Part shown: positions 1 through 11,299 of the stretch, piece by piece
How positions within the stretch are numbered: the first letter of the stretch is position 1
Layout of the letters: each line of letters starts with the position of its first letter
NCBI GenBank assembly: GCA_950097015.1
Contig: CATNEN010000038.1
Coordinates: 33,814,501 to 33,878,500, forward strand
DNA from: Macrostomum hystrix
Lineage: Eukaryota > Platyhelminthes > Macrostomidae
Direction: 5' to 3'
DNA length: 64,000 nt
Position numbers and translations under genes: made by a program
The notes under the pieces: model-generated
Seen by the model: only the letters and a program-made list of their open reading frames with translations
The model's database searches: none
What the model was told of the DNA's origin: nothing

Positions 1-148
1 TTATTCAAGCCAAAAAATCTAATTTTGTGACTTTTTTTATTTATATCATCTTATATCCATTAACATAACAAATCTCTTTTGGAACATTGTCCAACAAATA
101 TAGTTTGATATACTTAAATTCTTCATTCCAGACCAATTCAAAACAAAA

Positions 149-2407
149 ATGATAAATGATGACATCAATTGTCATCAGGGTCGACCACCTGACAGTGACC
201 TATTCTCTGAACCAATTCTTAATACTAATCAAATGTTAGCCTTATTAAGTCAGAATAATGATGATTTGCAATATATCTCTTCTAATGAGCTGTCTGACAA
301 GTCTGCAGCTGGTTTTGCTCCTCAGCAGACGACACTAATGGATTCCTTGAACCAGCAGACCTCTTCCAATGAGCTGTCTGACAAGTCTGCAGCTGGTTTT
401 GCTCCTCAGCAGACGACACTAATGGATTCCTTGAACCAGCAGACCTCTTCCAATGAGCTGTCTGACAAGTCTGCAGCTGGTTTTGCTCCTCAGCAGACGA
501 CACTAATTGATTCCTTGAACCAGCAGACCTCTTCCAATGAGCTGTCTGACAAGTCTGCAGCTGGTTTTGCTCCTCAGCAGACGACACTAATTGATTCCTT
601 GAACCAGCAGACCTCTTCCAATGAGCTGTCTGACAAGTCTGCAGCTGGTTTTGCTCCTCAGCGGACGACAAAAAGTGATTTGAATGCTGGTCATGAAGAT
701 ATGCTCCTTGTGGTCATAGGCAAAACGCCAGATTGCCTCTTCCAACCAAGTGATCCATCATTGTCTGGCACTCTCATTACTGAGAAAACTGCTTCTAGTT
801 TGCCTCACAGTGGTGATGGATTGCTGCATCATGAAGCATCTTGTACGAGTAGTACAGGTAGGAGAGCTGCAAAACGTGGCTGTCATGTACTATACAATGA
901 GGAAGTTGACTGCGATTTAGATTTAGAGGATGATGACATACTTGCATATGAAGTGCCAGAAAGGACTTTAGTATCCACGGAGAATCTTTTGCCACAAGTG
1001 GAAAAAGTACAGTTTGTCCGTAGAGGTGTTGATTATGTCTGCTTTGTTGACGAGTCCCATCTAATCAAAGAATCTCGCATAGCTGAACATTTTCGAGGGC
1101 AACATCCAGCAGAGATGCAAAACTATGCATCCATTCAGGAAATTAAGGACCATTTGGTAAAATTCAACAAGGAAAAGTTTGGCGACATCCAAAATAAACC
1201 TGGTCGCCGTTGTACCACTGCCAATGAGTCAAAAGGTAAAAGAAGAGGTAAAGACTACATGTGCCACTTTGATGCTAGTCATGTGATTAAGAAATCTCGA
1301 TTTGCGGAGCATTTTCGGTACTTTCACCGCAACGAATTCAACTCGACGCCTATCAAAACTTTAATTGAAATGTCAAAGGCAGAAACTTTTAAGTCTGTAG
1401 ACATGGAGAACAAACTCGACCATGTGTGTCCTAAATGCAGTTTGCCAGTTTCTAGCTCCCTTCTAAGCCATTTGATTAACTGGCACAAATGTTCTATAGG
1501 AGAGGCAACAGCCACAATATTACATTTGAAGACGCAGAAAGTGCAGTCAATTGTTCGAGAGTCGTGGAATCGAGCCGACAAAGTAAGCCAATCAGATGCT
1601 ATAGATGCGGATGTATCAGCTCAAGTTAATGAAATTGAAACAGACGATGCCGATGATGAGATTATTGAACCATCATTGAACCACTTCGAATGTCATCTGC
1701 AGACTTATGGTGGAACAAAACTGGCTCTCTCTACTGCCCAACAAAGCCGTCGCGCGGTGGCTAGGATGATGGACGAACTTGGAGTATCGTCGCCTATCGA
1801 AATCATAGACGAAAAGCACCGCTCTACTATCACGGAATTTCTTACAAACAAGAGCGCAAACTTTTCTGATGGAACCAAAATCTATGTCGAAGGGCTGAAG
1901 CGGTTTGCAACCTATCTTAAAAGTTGCTTCAATTCTGTCATTGTAAAAAGAAAGAAGGGAGCTGAGCTAGACTCCTTTCTATTTGCTTGCAAACTCTATG
2001 GTCGATCCCGTCTGCAAGACAAAAAAGTTGCTGAAACGAAGCGCCGACACAAGCTTGACAAAAATTGTCTTACTAATGACGAAGTCAAAATTGTCGACAA
2101 AATAATCGATGAATTTTCTAAGGTAGCTAAACAGAAGCCAATTGATTCAGTCGAGAATGTTTTGTTTCTTGGCTTGAACTTCGTGTTTGGATTGGGAAAT
2201 TTCCACCGAGCAGATTCGGTATCAAATGCTAAGATTTCAGAGTTTTTGGCTTGGAAATCTGAAGTTTCAGTGGATCCAACAGCAATGTTTGAAGTTGAAA
2301 TGCACAAGACCGGCAAAAAGGGTTGTGTTATGGTTTCAGTCGAACATATTCGCAGAGCTTCTTTCATATGGCAACCACCGAGTTTCAGAAGGTGCCAAAG
2401 ACAGTGA
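149..2407 (+). CDS. Tyrosine-recombinase-like protein, N-terminal part (frame 1 of 2)
   Basis: This is a 752-residue open frame starting at the first ATG. Residues about 42-175 are five near-identical 28-residue repeats. Two Cys/His-containing modules follow (YVCFVDESHLIKESR and YMCHFDASHVIKKSR), then a canonical C2H2 finger (CPKC...HLINWH). From about residue 525 the helical core of a phage-integrase-type tyrosine recombinase begins. NFHRADSV holds the likely first catalytic Arg, and HKTGKKG the beta-hairpin Lys. The frame ends abruptly just after this Lys, and the remaining catalytic residues are read in the overlapping +1 frame (next entry). The break lies at about 2340-2385. No intron of normal size fits there, so I infer a one-base frameshift, from decay or sequence error. 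Such recombinase genes are usually Crypton-like transposons or domesticated copies. The family is reasonably secure; activity is unknown. Confidence 0.6.
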   Translation: MINDDINCHQGRPPDSDLFSEPILNTNQMLALLSQNNDDLQYISSNELSDKSAAGFAPQQTTLMDSLNQQTSSNELSDKSAAGFAPQQTTLMDSLNQQTSSNELSDKSAAGFAPQQTTLIDSLNQQTSSNELSDKSAAGFAPQQTTLIDSLNQQTSSNELSDKSAAGFAPQRTTKSDLNAGHEDMLLVVIGKTPDCLFQPSDPSLSGTLITEKTASSLPHSGDGLLHHEASCTSSTGRRAAKRGCHVLYNEEVDCDLDLEDDDILAYEVPERTLVSTENLLPQVEKVQFVRRGVDYVCFVDESHLIKESRIAEHFRGQHPAEMQNYASIQEIKDHLVKFNKEKFGDIQNKPGRRCTTANESKGKRRGKDYMCHFDASHVIKKSRFAEHFRYFHRNEFNSTPIKTLIEMSKAETFKSVDMENKLDHVCPKCSLPVSSSLLSHLINWHKCSIGEATATILHLKTQKVQSIVRESWNRADKVSQSDAIDADVSAQVNEIETDDADDEIIEPSLNHFECHLQTYGGTKLALSTAQQSRRAVARMMDELGVSSPIEIIDEKHRSTITEFLTNKSANFSDGTKIYVEGLKRFATYLKSCFNSVIVKRKKGAELDSFLFACKLYGRSRLQDKKVAETKRRHKLDKNCLTNDEVKIVDKIIDEFSKVAKQKPIDSVENVLFLGLNFVFGLGNFHRADSVSNAKISEFLAWKSEVSVDPTAMFEVEMHKTGKKGCVMVSVEHIRRASFIWQPPSFRRCQRQ
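273..672 (+). repeat. 84-bp coding tandem repeat, five copies
   Basis: The unit encodes 28 residues beginning SSNELSDKSAAGF and containing QQTTLMDSLNQQT. Copies are nearly identical, differing for example by Met/Ile in the TTL(M/I)DSL segment. The length is a multiple of three, so the frame is kept. The complementary strand is also open across the array, but only because the unit repeats. Confidence 0.9.
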
Positions 2408-3587
2408 CTTCCTCTTTAATTTTAAGTTGCAGATAGCAAACCATTCCTTTTCCACATTTATGCGAAGATGCAAGTCTCAATTTCCAATTTTGAACGATTT
2501 CAATCGCGTAAATGTTCGCACATTTAGACACTTCTTTGCGACAAAGGGAAAAGAGCTTCTAAATGTAGAGGAGCAAGAGCTGCTGCACAAGAGGATGCAT
2601 CACAGCAGAGAAGTAGCTGAGCAAAGCTACATGGCAACAACTGTGTCATTGGCAAGAAAAGCCAAATCTGTAGCTCTTCAGCTGTTTGACGAAGTAGCTG
2701 CTCCAGCCTCACAATCCACTAGCAATGCGGAAAATGACATTGAGACTGTTGAGACTGAGCACTCAGACATTCAAGCTACCGAAGTGACTAGTCAAAGTGC
2801 ACAAAAAGCATCTGCATCTTCACCTTGCTCGAAGAAAAGAAGATATGGTACAGTTGCAAGCAAAAAGTCGAGTGTCGAGGCCAGCCTGAAAAAGGCAAAA
2901 AGTTCTACGCAGGCAACAACTGTGTCATTGGCAAGAAAAGCCAAATCTGTAGCTCTTCAGCTTTTTGACGAAGTAGCTGCTCCAGCCTCACAATCCACTA
3001 GCAATGCGGAAAATGACATTGAGACTGTTGAGACTGAGCACTCAGACATTCAAGCTACCGAAGTGACTAGTCAAAGTGCACAAAAAGCATCTGCATCTTC
3101 ACCTTGCTCGAAAAAAAGAAGATATGGTACTTCTGCAGTTGCAAGCAAAAAGTCGAGTGTCAACGAGGCCAGCCTGAAAAAGGCAAAAAGTTCTATGCAG
3201 CAGCACGAGAAGACACCTGCAACATCAAGTCAGCCACAGATCCAGTCTACAGGTTGTCAAGAGCCTGGTGACATTGTGTTCGCTAAATATCCTGGATATA
3301 CCTGGTGGCCTGCCATGGTTTGCAATGATGCTAAAACAAACCTCCACATATCGACTAAAACTTCACTGAAGACACGACGTGAGCGAATATTTGTCCAATT
3401 CTTTGAAAAGCCGCCAAAGAGCGCATGGATTAGTAGTACAAATATCGAGCCATTCAGTCTGGAGAAGGCCGGACAACTAGAAAGCACCAGCGATCGGGAT
3501 CTAGCTGATGGTATAAAGACAGCCTGTGACGCCGCAGGATTTGACCGACTGGATCGACTAAACCGATACCTGGTAAAGCCTAGCTGA
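2340..3587 (+). CDS. Tyrosine-recombinase catalytic C-terminus fused to a PWWP domain (frame 2 of 2)
   Basis: Continues the preceding gene in the +1 frame; the frame itself is open from 2187, and the start given is the estimated point of the shift. NVRTFRHFFATKG matches the recombinase RxxRH box. LHKRMHHSREVAEQSYM supplies the second His motif and the presumed nucleophile Tyr. A lysine- and serine-rich linker, present twice as a 279-bp duplication, leads to a PWWP domain (GDIVFAKYPGYTWWPAMV ... AWISSTNIEPF) near the C-terminus. PWWP domains bind methylated histone tails and DNA. A recombinase carrying one suggests chromatin-guided targeting or domestication; this is inference. Stop at 3585-3587. 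The PWWP call is strong and the recombinase call good. Confidence 0.6.
   Translation, partial: SNIFAELLSYGNHRVSEGAKDSDFLFNFKLQIANHSFSTFMRRCKSQFPILNDFNRVNVRTFRHFFATKGKELLNVEEQELLHKRMHHSREVAEQSYMATTVSLARKAKSVALQLFDEVAAPASQSTSNAENDIETVETEHSDIQATEVTSQSAQKASASSPCSKKRRYGTVASKKSSVEASLKKAKSSTQATTVSLARKAKSVALQLFDEVAAPASQSTSNAENDIETVETEHSDIQATEVTSQSAQKASASSPCSKKRRYGTSAVASKKSSVNEASLKKAKSSMQQHEKTPATSSQPQIQSTGCQEPGDIVFAKYPGYTWWPAMVCNDAKTNLHISTKTSLKTRRERIFVQFFEKPPKSAWISSTNIEPFSLEKAGQLESTSDRDLADGIKTACDAAGFDRLDRLNRYLVKPS
2634..3200 (+). repeat. 279-bp in-frame duplication in the recombinase linker
   Basis: Copy 1 spans about 2634-2912 and copy 2 about 2913-3200. Both encode TTVSLARKAKSVALQLFDEV, followed by an acidic stretch, CSKKRRYGT and SLKKAKSS. 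They differ by few bases and by small in-frame insertions in copy 2, so the duplication is recent. Confidence 0.85.
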
Positions 3588-3699
3588 CAATGTCAAACTT
3601 TGTGGATTTGTGAATGGCGTCTAACATTATCTAATAACTGTCAAACATGTCTAACGTGCTTCCTAGAGTTTGGATTAGCTGTTGTGAAAAAAACGTGAC

Positions 3700-5000
3700 G
3701 TAGTGCTTTATAAGGCGGGCTCAAAAATGACTGTTGCGAATTTGAGAAAAAGTGACGTAGTGCTTTTTAAAGCGGGCTCAAAAATGACTGCTGCGAATTT
3801 AAGAAAAAGTGACGTAGTGCTTTTTAAATCGGGCCTCAAAAATGACTGCTGCGAATTTGAGAAAAAGTGACGTAGTGCTTTTTAGATGGGTTCTCAAGAA
3901 TGCCGTAGTGCTTTTTAAGGCTATGTTTAGGGCTATGGCTATTTTCTCTAGAAGTTCAGAGTGGAGCATCATAGACTCTGTTAGACATTGATTGCTGCAA
4001 CTTTCTAAAACTGGGTCAGTTTGCAAGTGCCAATCCGGTCTGCTCAATTGATCATTTTTGCTAATGACGCGTATGATGCTTTAACTTTTGTCGTCCATTG
4101 CATTGTGCGAGAGAAGCAGTGATTGAGTTTCCTTTTTAAGTCTTATCGTGCTAAAATGCCGTTTTCTATCACCTACATTTTTTCATTTGCGTCCCTTCCA
4201 AAGTTCCACGTGGTTGAATTTTCTGTGTCCCACTTCCACCTGCAAAAAAATATATTGCACTGTTCGGGGGGGTAAAAAATGACTGTTGCGAATTTACGAA
4301 AAAGTGACGTAGTGCTTTTTAAATTGGGCCTCAAAAATGACTGTTGCGAATTTAATAAGGCGGGCTCAAAAATGACTGTTGCGAATTTGAAAAAAAGTGA
4401 CGTAGTGCTTTATAAGGCGGGCTCAAAAATGACTGTTGCGAATTTGCGAAAAAGTGACGTAGTGCTTTTTAAAGCGGGCTCAAAAATGACTGCTGCAAAT
4501 TTAAGAAAAAGTGACGTAGTGCTTTTTAAATCGGGCCTCAAAAATGACTGCTGCGAATTTAAGAAAAAGTGACGTAGTGCTTTTTAAATCGGGCCTCAAA
4601 AATGACTGCACTGCGAATTTAAGAAAAAGTGACGTAGTGCTTTTTAGATGGGTTCTCAAGAATGCCGTAGTGCTTTTTAAGGCTATGTTTAGGGCTATGG
4701 CTATTTTCTCTAGAAGTTCAGAGTGGAGCATCATAGACTCTGTTAGACATTGATTGCTGCAACTTTCTAAAACTGGGTCAGTTTGCAAGTGCCAATCTGG
4801 TCTGCTCAATTGATCATTTTTGCTAATGACGCGTATGATGCTTTAACTTTTGTTGTCCATTGCATTGTGCGAGAGAAGCAGTGATCGAGTTTCCTTTTTA
4901 AGTCTTATCGTGCTAAAATGCCTTTTTCAATCACCTACATTTTTTCATTTGCATCCATATGGATCAATTTGGTACATTTCCACCTACAACAAATATATTG
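3700..5000. repeat. Duplicated satellite block with about 57-bp subunits
   Basis: Subunits contain AAAAATGACTG(T/C)TGCGAA, AAAAAGTGACGTAGTGC and TTTTTAAA. Two blocks each end in the same unique tail of about 350 bp; the tail occurs at about 3881-4195 and again at about 4643-4955, an offset of 762 bp. The block begins about 130 bp after the recombinase stop. Small open frames in it exist only because of the periodicity. Confidence 0.85.
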
Positions 5001-6211
5001 TACTTTTGTGCTCGCGGGTTTCAAAACTAGCTGTTGATAAAATTACGTGAGTGCTATTTAAATGGTTCCGAAAATGACTGCATTCATTTTTATTCCTAAT
5101 GCTGGATGGCTGGCTTGGCTTAGTGGATGGCTTAGAACTTGGTAAAAAAGCATTGAGACGTGAACAGTTGAAGATTTTTTATTCCTAAGATTCATCTTCC
5201 TAATGAACAAAATTCTGCCATTTGCAAAAGCTAATATTACACTGGTAACATTGCAGCAATCACCATTTATTTTTTATTTTGTGGTGAGTGTTGCAATTTG
5301 CAAACTATAAACTGTATGATAAAATTTGTCTAAATAATGACTTCAGAGGACAAATATGACGGCTAATGATCATTTCAGCTGCGTCACACCTTTAAATTTT
5401 GCGTCACAGCCCAAACTTTGCCGATTCTCATAGGAAAACAGTGCGTCACACTATCCGTCACTTTTTTCACGCTGCGTCATGTCATTTTTGCGTAATCCGT
5501 CATCACTGAACCCCCAAGGACTGAACTTTGACAAATGACTCCCAGATTCTCAATCAAATCGGCACTGAGTTCGTGACTTATAAAACAGGTTTAGCATAGC
5601 TAGAAAAAATAGCGCAGCACATTTATTTAGGATAAAAGCGTAAAAACGTGTTCATACATCGGACGCTGGAAGTTGGAACCTTCCCCCCCCGTCATTCAGC
5701 TTAGCATGCGGCGTGCATTGGTGGTTGACCTCCCGCGTATGGCGTGCAAGGGCAAAAACAGTTCTCGCGTGCACGGAGCATACTCGGGACTATGGGGCTT
5801 AGCCAGCCCATTCATTACCATAGTTTGAACCATATAGACAAATCCTTAAACTGCATTCAACTTTGCCAAAACTGCAATCAAGTTTTCCTGAAACAAAATA
5901 ATTGAAGAACAAATCATCTAAAACTAACACGGAATGAGATGACACAGCACAATGAATTTGAAGAGTTTTAAAAGTTCATTGATTATACATTTGAGTATGA
6001 TTAACCTACTTAATGCATTTCTGTTGGGTGATGAGACTCATTTAGACATCTACCTCACACTTGAGCATTGACAAACAATGCTGATGCGATTTGGCCCAGC
6101 ATTGTCAGTTGAAGTACCACATGTTGTATATGAATATTTTATAACGGTAAATACTTAAAATTAAGCATTGATTGCAGATAACCCGTGTTAATATGCGTGT
6201 GAAATTCTCAG
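5001..6211. other. Non-coding stretch with clustered GCGTCAC motifs
   Basis: I see no gene. At about 5379-5510 GCGTCAC or CCGTCAC recurs several times in both perfect and shortened form, which resembles subterminal motifs of a transposon end. At about 5705-5790 a GC-richer patch carries repeated GGCGTGCA motifs, also seen near 16.5-16.7 kb. Confidence 0.4.
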
Positions 6212-8308
6212 GTGCTTCGGCCTCCTCACGAAAGCATTGTTGGCACTGTAGCTGATGGCCAATATCAAATTCGGACAAAATGTCTGTCATGTGGGATGCT
6301 GCATATTTTCTCAATTTAGCCGTCACAGACGTCCGTGATGGACCTGAGGGAGAAGCGCTGCGCCGTTTCATTAAACGTGCAAATCACTTCGGGAGTCTTT
6401 TCAGCCGGGGTCGCGGGCACGCAGCACTGCAAGCAGCGTCAGATGGCTCAGCTCGGGCAATGTCTCATTTCGCTTCCCAGCGATTTACGAGCTCTGCAGT
6501 CAAGTGAGTACTTACGACTATTTTTTATCAGTACTTTTATGTATGCTCATTAGATGTCACAACATTTTAGAAATTTGCTTATGAAGCACCGCAATGAAGC
6601 TGAGTATGTATCCATGTCTTTTGTATTTCTCAGGCAGTGGACTGCTATCGAACAGTGTTTCTCCGCACTGCACACAGCATTTCGCGAGGAGAACCCTTGC
6701 TGTTTGGACGATGAGGAGCTGCAGTACGCCATGTTTGGTAGCGACTTTGTTTTCGATCTCCTGTGCCTGCAGGACCTCATGGCCCCCTTGGTCTCCCTCA
6801 TGGATATTGCTCAGGACCTCCAGCTGCCGCACTGGAAGGTATCTGTTCTGGCAGGCAAGGTTGCAAAGCACCTGGCAGATCGCGCTGATGTTTTCCGTGT
6901 TGAAGATTACCCACCGCTGCAGGTAGTATTTCCATGAATCTAAACTACCATTGAGTTTTTCTCAATTCTCAATATTGAAATAGGATTACATACAGCAATG
7001 CGTGCTATATTTCAGGGAATGTACATTACCCGCACTAAATTATTTTTCCTTCATGTTACTCTGCTTAAGGCCTGCTACAATTCTATCCAGCCTGGAGGCA
7101 TATTCAAATCTGTCAAGCTACTTGGTGGCTGGCTTGTTCAGCCAAACATGCCCGCGGCAAGCTCCCGAAGCAACCTACGAGCTGGCAAACCCAGCAGCAA
7201 AGTCAACTGGCATCTTCGAGAAGCCCAGGATATGGAGCAGGTAGAGATGATCAAGTTGCAAAGAGTTGTATATTTAGGAGTTTAAACAGCCTTTAGCAAA
7301 TGTCTAGATCATGATACACTTACTCGAAAAAAAGACATTAATTAATCACATATGTCTCACACTAACAGGACTTGGTCCAGCTGGCTTCAGCCCTTCACCA
7401 CTCATTCCTTGCATGACTGGCGAAGTGCTGCAAAAACGGATGCATCCATTGTGATGGACGCTGCTCTGGCCGTGAGCCTCCTGACTGCCGAGGACGACGA
7501 TGAAGCAGTCGAGAAAGCCACCCAAACACCAGAGGTGAAACAGCTAGTGCAGCTGGCCACCAAGCATCAGCAATTGGCACCACATTTTAAGCAGTCGTTG
7601 TCGCGCAAATATTTGCAGTCTTTTGTATCAACCATCCATGAGGCAGTTCTAACTGGTGAAGGCCACGAAGACTGGTTTGAACCTGCCATTCAGGGCCGCA
7701 TCATTAAGGTCGCCAAAGTAGTTCCTGTTAAATCAGGTGACTTGGTACTGCTGCTGCAGTTGACATTGGAGTCCGGCGAATCGGTCAGTGCTAAACTGAA
7801 TGAGCAGGCAGTCTACCCATCCTCCTACAGCGATCCCAACGTGCTTCCGGACCTGCTGCTGCTAGTTCGTCCAGTCATAAAACTGTGGCTGAAAGACGCT
7901 ATCAAGAAGAGCAATGTAGGTCGAAAGAATTGGAAGCTGCTTTTCTTGGTGATGAACAGTCTTGCCATGGTGCATGGTCAACAGCTGGCAATCTAGAAGC
8001 ATCCTCGATGTCATTAACACCGCAGCGACATGGACGTCTTAATCTTGGCTTTAGAACAATCAACGAAAATACGGAAGATCATTCCAGGATAAAAAATCGG
8101 GCTTCTGAAGGCCGATCCGATTGGTAGTGCTGCTTCTGGAAGTTCTGGTCCATCAACAACTCAGCTTTTGCTGCTCGAGCTTCGACTACAAATGAACCTT
8201 CAGTGTCAGGCTTTAAAGAAGCTGGAGGACCAGAATTCATTACTTAAAGAATTCCTAACACCACCTGATGATCAAGTCCTCGAGGACCAGGTCACCGGGA
8301 ATGTTTGA
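6212..8308 (+). pseudogene. Frameshifted multi-exon transposase-like gene (possibly hAT-related)
   Basis: Probable exons are 6212-6503, 6634-6922, 7070-7240, 7369-7915 and 8111-8308, with good GT..AG sites and matching phases. Key segments are WDAAYFLNLAVTDVRDG, FASQRFTSSAVKQW, LMAPLVSLMDIAQDLQLPHWKVSV and FKSVKLLGGWL. This order, with a hydrophobic 'LM.PLV.LM...Q.L..P.WKV' core followed by 'GWL' and 'DLVQLA', recalls a large multicopy family of hAT-like proteins in invertebrates. I recognise it from memory and cannot name it firmly. The frame breaks near 6276 (in an AAAA run) and near 7410, where the in-phase frame meets TGA right after the segment beginning DLVQLA and coding resumes one frame over. 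The last exon encodes a Leu-rich probable coiled coil. Two breaks favour a decayed copy, though assembly indels are possible. Confidence 0.45.
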
Positions 8309-9160
8309 ATCTTCGATTCCGCTATGTGTCATGGTCAGCAGTTCGCTACTCTTTGAACCAGATGTTAGACAACAAAAACAAGAAGCAGTGGACCGACAAG
8401 GATCACGATGATGAACAGAATTTGTAAGTTTATTTTTATTACTTTAAAACTGTATCGTTTGGTAAAATCACTTCATTTGCAAAATACAGTAGTGGCTTGA
8501 TATATGCGCATGTTAGACTGTATGAGCGGGTTTTAGAAGGATTTTTCCCTCTCACAGTAATGACTCTGATCAGTCTGTTTTCAAGTCGCATTAGATTTAG
8601 CTAATAAAATGTTCTTTTTTGGTAAACCCACTACCCATATTGCTGCTATTCCTTCTATTAACATTCTTTACGCATGCGTTGTATATCACAATATCCTCAA
8701 AGACCCCAACATTTTGCTTTTTTCTGTCAACAATTGTGTTCCAGAGTATGGCTAGTTTTGTATGTTGCATTTGCCATCAAGCTGAAAGTTATTAGATGAT
8801 AATTGACTGTTTACTTTTTCTTTGTTTGCTTCAACATACTCAGTTCCCATTTGGAAAAAATACATGTTTTGTTGCGTGTTATTGAATATTAGTTGAATTG
8901 CACTGAATAATTCATTGAATTAACTGAGTTTTTTACTTTGAACACCTTCTCTCTGTTGACCTAGTTTTTTGTAGATAATTAACGAGTGTGAAAAGCATGG
9001 GGCAGAAATTGCATTACACTACTAGTAGTACAAATAAAAAAACACAAAAATTTTAACAATTGCAATTTACGTACAACATTTTTGTAAAAAAATGTAATTA
9101 AATTGGAAGAATTGCTAAAATTGCAAGAAAGTTGCTATTCAAATTGCAAATATTCTATAG
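8309..9160. other. AT-rich non-coding stretch
   Basis: No gene, RNA or clear repeat was recognised. An open piece at about 8335-8425 (VRYSLNQMLDNKNKKQW) could be a remnant of the preceding gene. Confidence 0.3.
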
Positions 9161-10400
9161 TCCGGATCATGCTGGGCTTACGCTGGAGGTAAAATCTAGC
9201 TTTTTTGGGACTTACGCCAGCACAGTTACTCCCATTTTTTGTCTCCTAAAAATTATGCCAACAGAAAAAAGCCCCACATGGCTAAAATGAGCAATAGAAA
9301 TATAACGCAAAAGTAATTACAAGTAAAAAAGAAAACGAGTCAAGTTAAATACAAGTTAGGAGCTGTGGGACGAGTTGCCAATGAAAGGGCATCATTGCAA
9401 CATCTTCATCTTGATCATTTGTGTCAGCACTGTCAGCGTTATTTTCTTTCTCATTGTCACTGTCACTAGGGTAAGGGTTGTGGTTGCCTGGATTGGCAGA
9501 CATGTTAACAGATTGTCAGATTCACAGATTGCAGGTATGGTAGCACAATTTGTATTTACAATAAATAAGAAATTCATTAATTCAAAATTATTTATTTGTG
9601 AGACAGAAAATACTTTCAGGCAGAATTTAATTTAATTTTTTTTCTTTGCTTCTAAAAAAATAACAGGTATACTTTATCCTCTGTTTTATGCTTAACAAAA
9701 ACTTTGTTATACTTTTAAAAATTTATGCAAAATTAATGTGTTTTGAAAATGAATAGTAAAATGACCAAAATGTACACTGTTTTGCTTCTATGCTTCTTAC
9801 AGCTTACAACCAACACTTAATCCAATTTTTTGTCAAAATCTATTTACTCCACAGTTACTCCTGTTTTTCTAGTACAAAAATTTATGCCAAACTACCCCCC
9901 AACTTTTGGTGTAGGCATTTGGCGTTTGATTATTTGTCCGGTTAGTGATTTTATCATTAATTTTAGATCTCATACCAAATGTCTGCATTAGAATGAAGGC
10001 ACCAAACTATGCATGTCGGAAGAGATCTTTCCTTTAAGCCAAATTGTTTATATCTAACTAATGTCTGTTTGATTTGTATTTTTATCCAACTAAAGAATAA
10101 CCTAAGTTCCTTTGAAGTGTGAAGTTGTAGCGACTCATTTGAATACTTCTACAAAGTCAACTGGGTCACCAGCAAAGGATGATACCCAGATCAACAGCGA
10201 GGACCACAATTTCAACTTCTTGATAGGCTTTCCTCTTGAGTGATTAACTATGTTATAAGGGGTTGTAGCGCTACCATGAGAACCTCTATCATTTGTAAGA
10301 TAAAATAATTAACTGGACAAATAACAACTACCTTTGGCATAAGGCAGTTTTACACCGGAGAAATCCGGCGTAACCGACATGATCCAGAGTATGGCAAATA
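9160..10400. mobile_element. Possible degenerate TIR element
   Basis: The left end carries GGATCATG followed by TTACGCTGGA, at about 9165-9190. The right end has an imperfect reverse complement around 10358-10390 (TCCGGCGTAACC, then CATGATCC). Flanking AT-rich sequence is also roughly inverted. Inside, the motif ACAGTTACTCC plus ATTTATGCCAA recurs near 9223-9255 and 9850-9893. No convincing transposase or target duplication was found. Confidence 0.25.
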
Positions 10401-10643
10401 TTGTAATTTGCGTGCAATATATTCACAATTAAATTGAAATAACTGCGCAAGATTGCTTCATTTAATTACAATTTCAAAGCAATTCTCTATAATTTTTGTT
10501 CTCAAGTGATTACTGCTACTCTAAAGCTAACTGATTTGTTACAACATATTTTAGGTCTATTTAAGTGAAGAATACATTTAAGCTAGAGCTTACCAGCAAA
10601 AAAAAAATAAAAATGTCAAAATTTATTATAGCAATAGTGAATA

Positions 10644-11297
10644 AGGTAATGTATCATCAACCGAACAGTGTATCTTCAAAACCGAACAAGAATTTTGACT
10701 TCTTCCTTGGTCTCGTGCAAGACAGAAACAAGCTATTGTGTTTCACAGAACAACTAATTTGAAAGTTAAAGAAATTATCTACAAGCTGAGGCATGATGTG
10801 CAATTAAGCATTAAGAGGAATTTGGGAAAGAAAGATATTGATGTTTCAATAGAAATTTTTATTGCAAAAGCATACTTTTTAACAACATTTTTTCAGTATG
10901 TACTTTAGACAAAGATTGTATGTGGTTGCTTGCCAATTAAATGACCATATATGTAGTTATTTATAGAGCATGAAAAATGCTTTCAAATGACATAATTCAT
11001 GATAGTTCACTCCTTAAAATAAGATTAAACCACTCACTCAAATTGTAAAACCAAACATCAAATTCTCTGTTTGGCTTGAAGATACATGAAAATCATTGCT
11101 CGGTTTTAGATAAAAAGCAGGAATAACTTTTTTTCTATTTGACAAAATAGCAAAAGCATATACTTTTTAGAAATATGTAATAACTGTTTTCTATAACTTG
11201 GCTTTTGATTTATCATCATATCTTAAATAGAAAATCTGCAGCTTAGGTTTGAAGTTAAAAAAATACACATTCTTGTTTGGTTGATGATACATTACCC
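10644..11297 (+). mobile_element. TA-flanked MITE, copy 1 (654 bp)
   Basis: Terminal inverted repeats begin (A/G)GGTAATGTATCATCAACC and end with the complement (GGTTGATGATACATTACCC). The element is flanked by TA on both sides (10642-10643 and 11298-11299), as expected for Tc1/mariner-type insertion. It shares about 95% identity by eye with 28711-29362 in the same orientation. It has no transposase, so it must be mobilised in trans. Confidence 0.75.
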
Positions 11298-11299
11298 TA

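Noticed and set aside
282-671. 129-residue minus-strand frame opposite the recombinase N-terminus
   Set aside because: Antisense image of the 84-bp coding repeat, whose length is a multiple of three.
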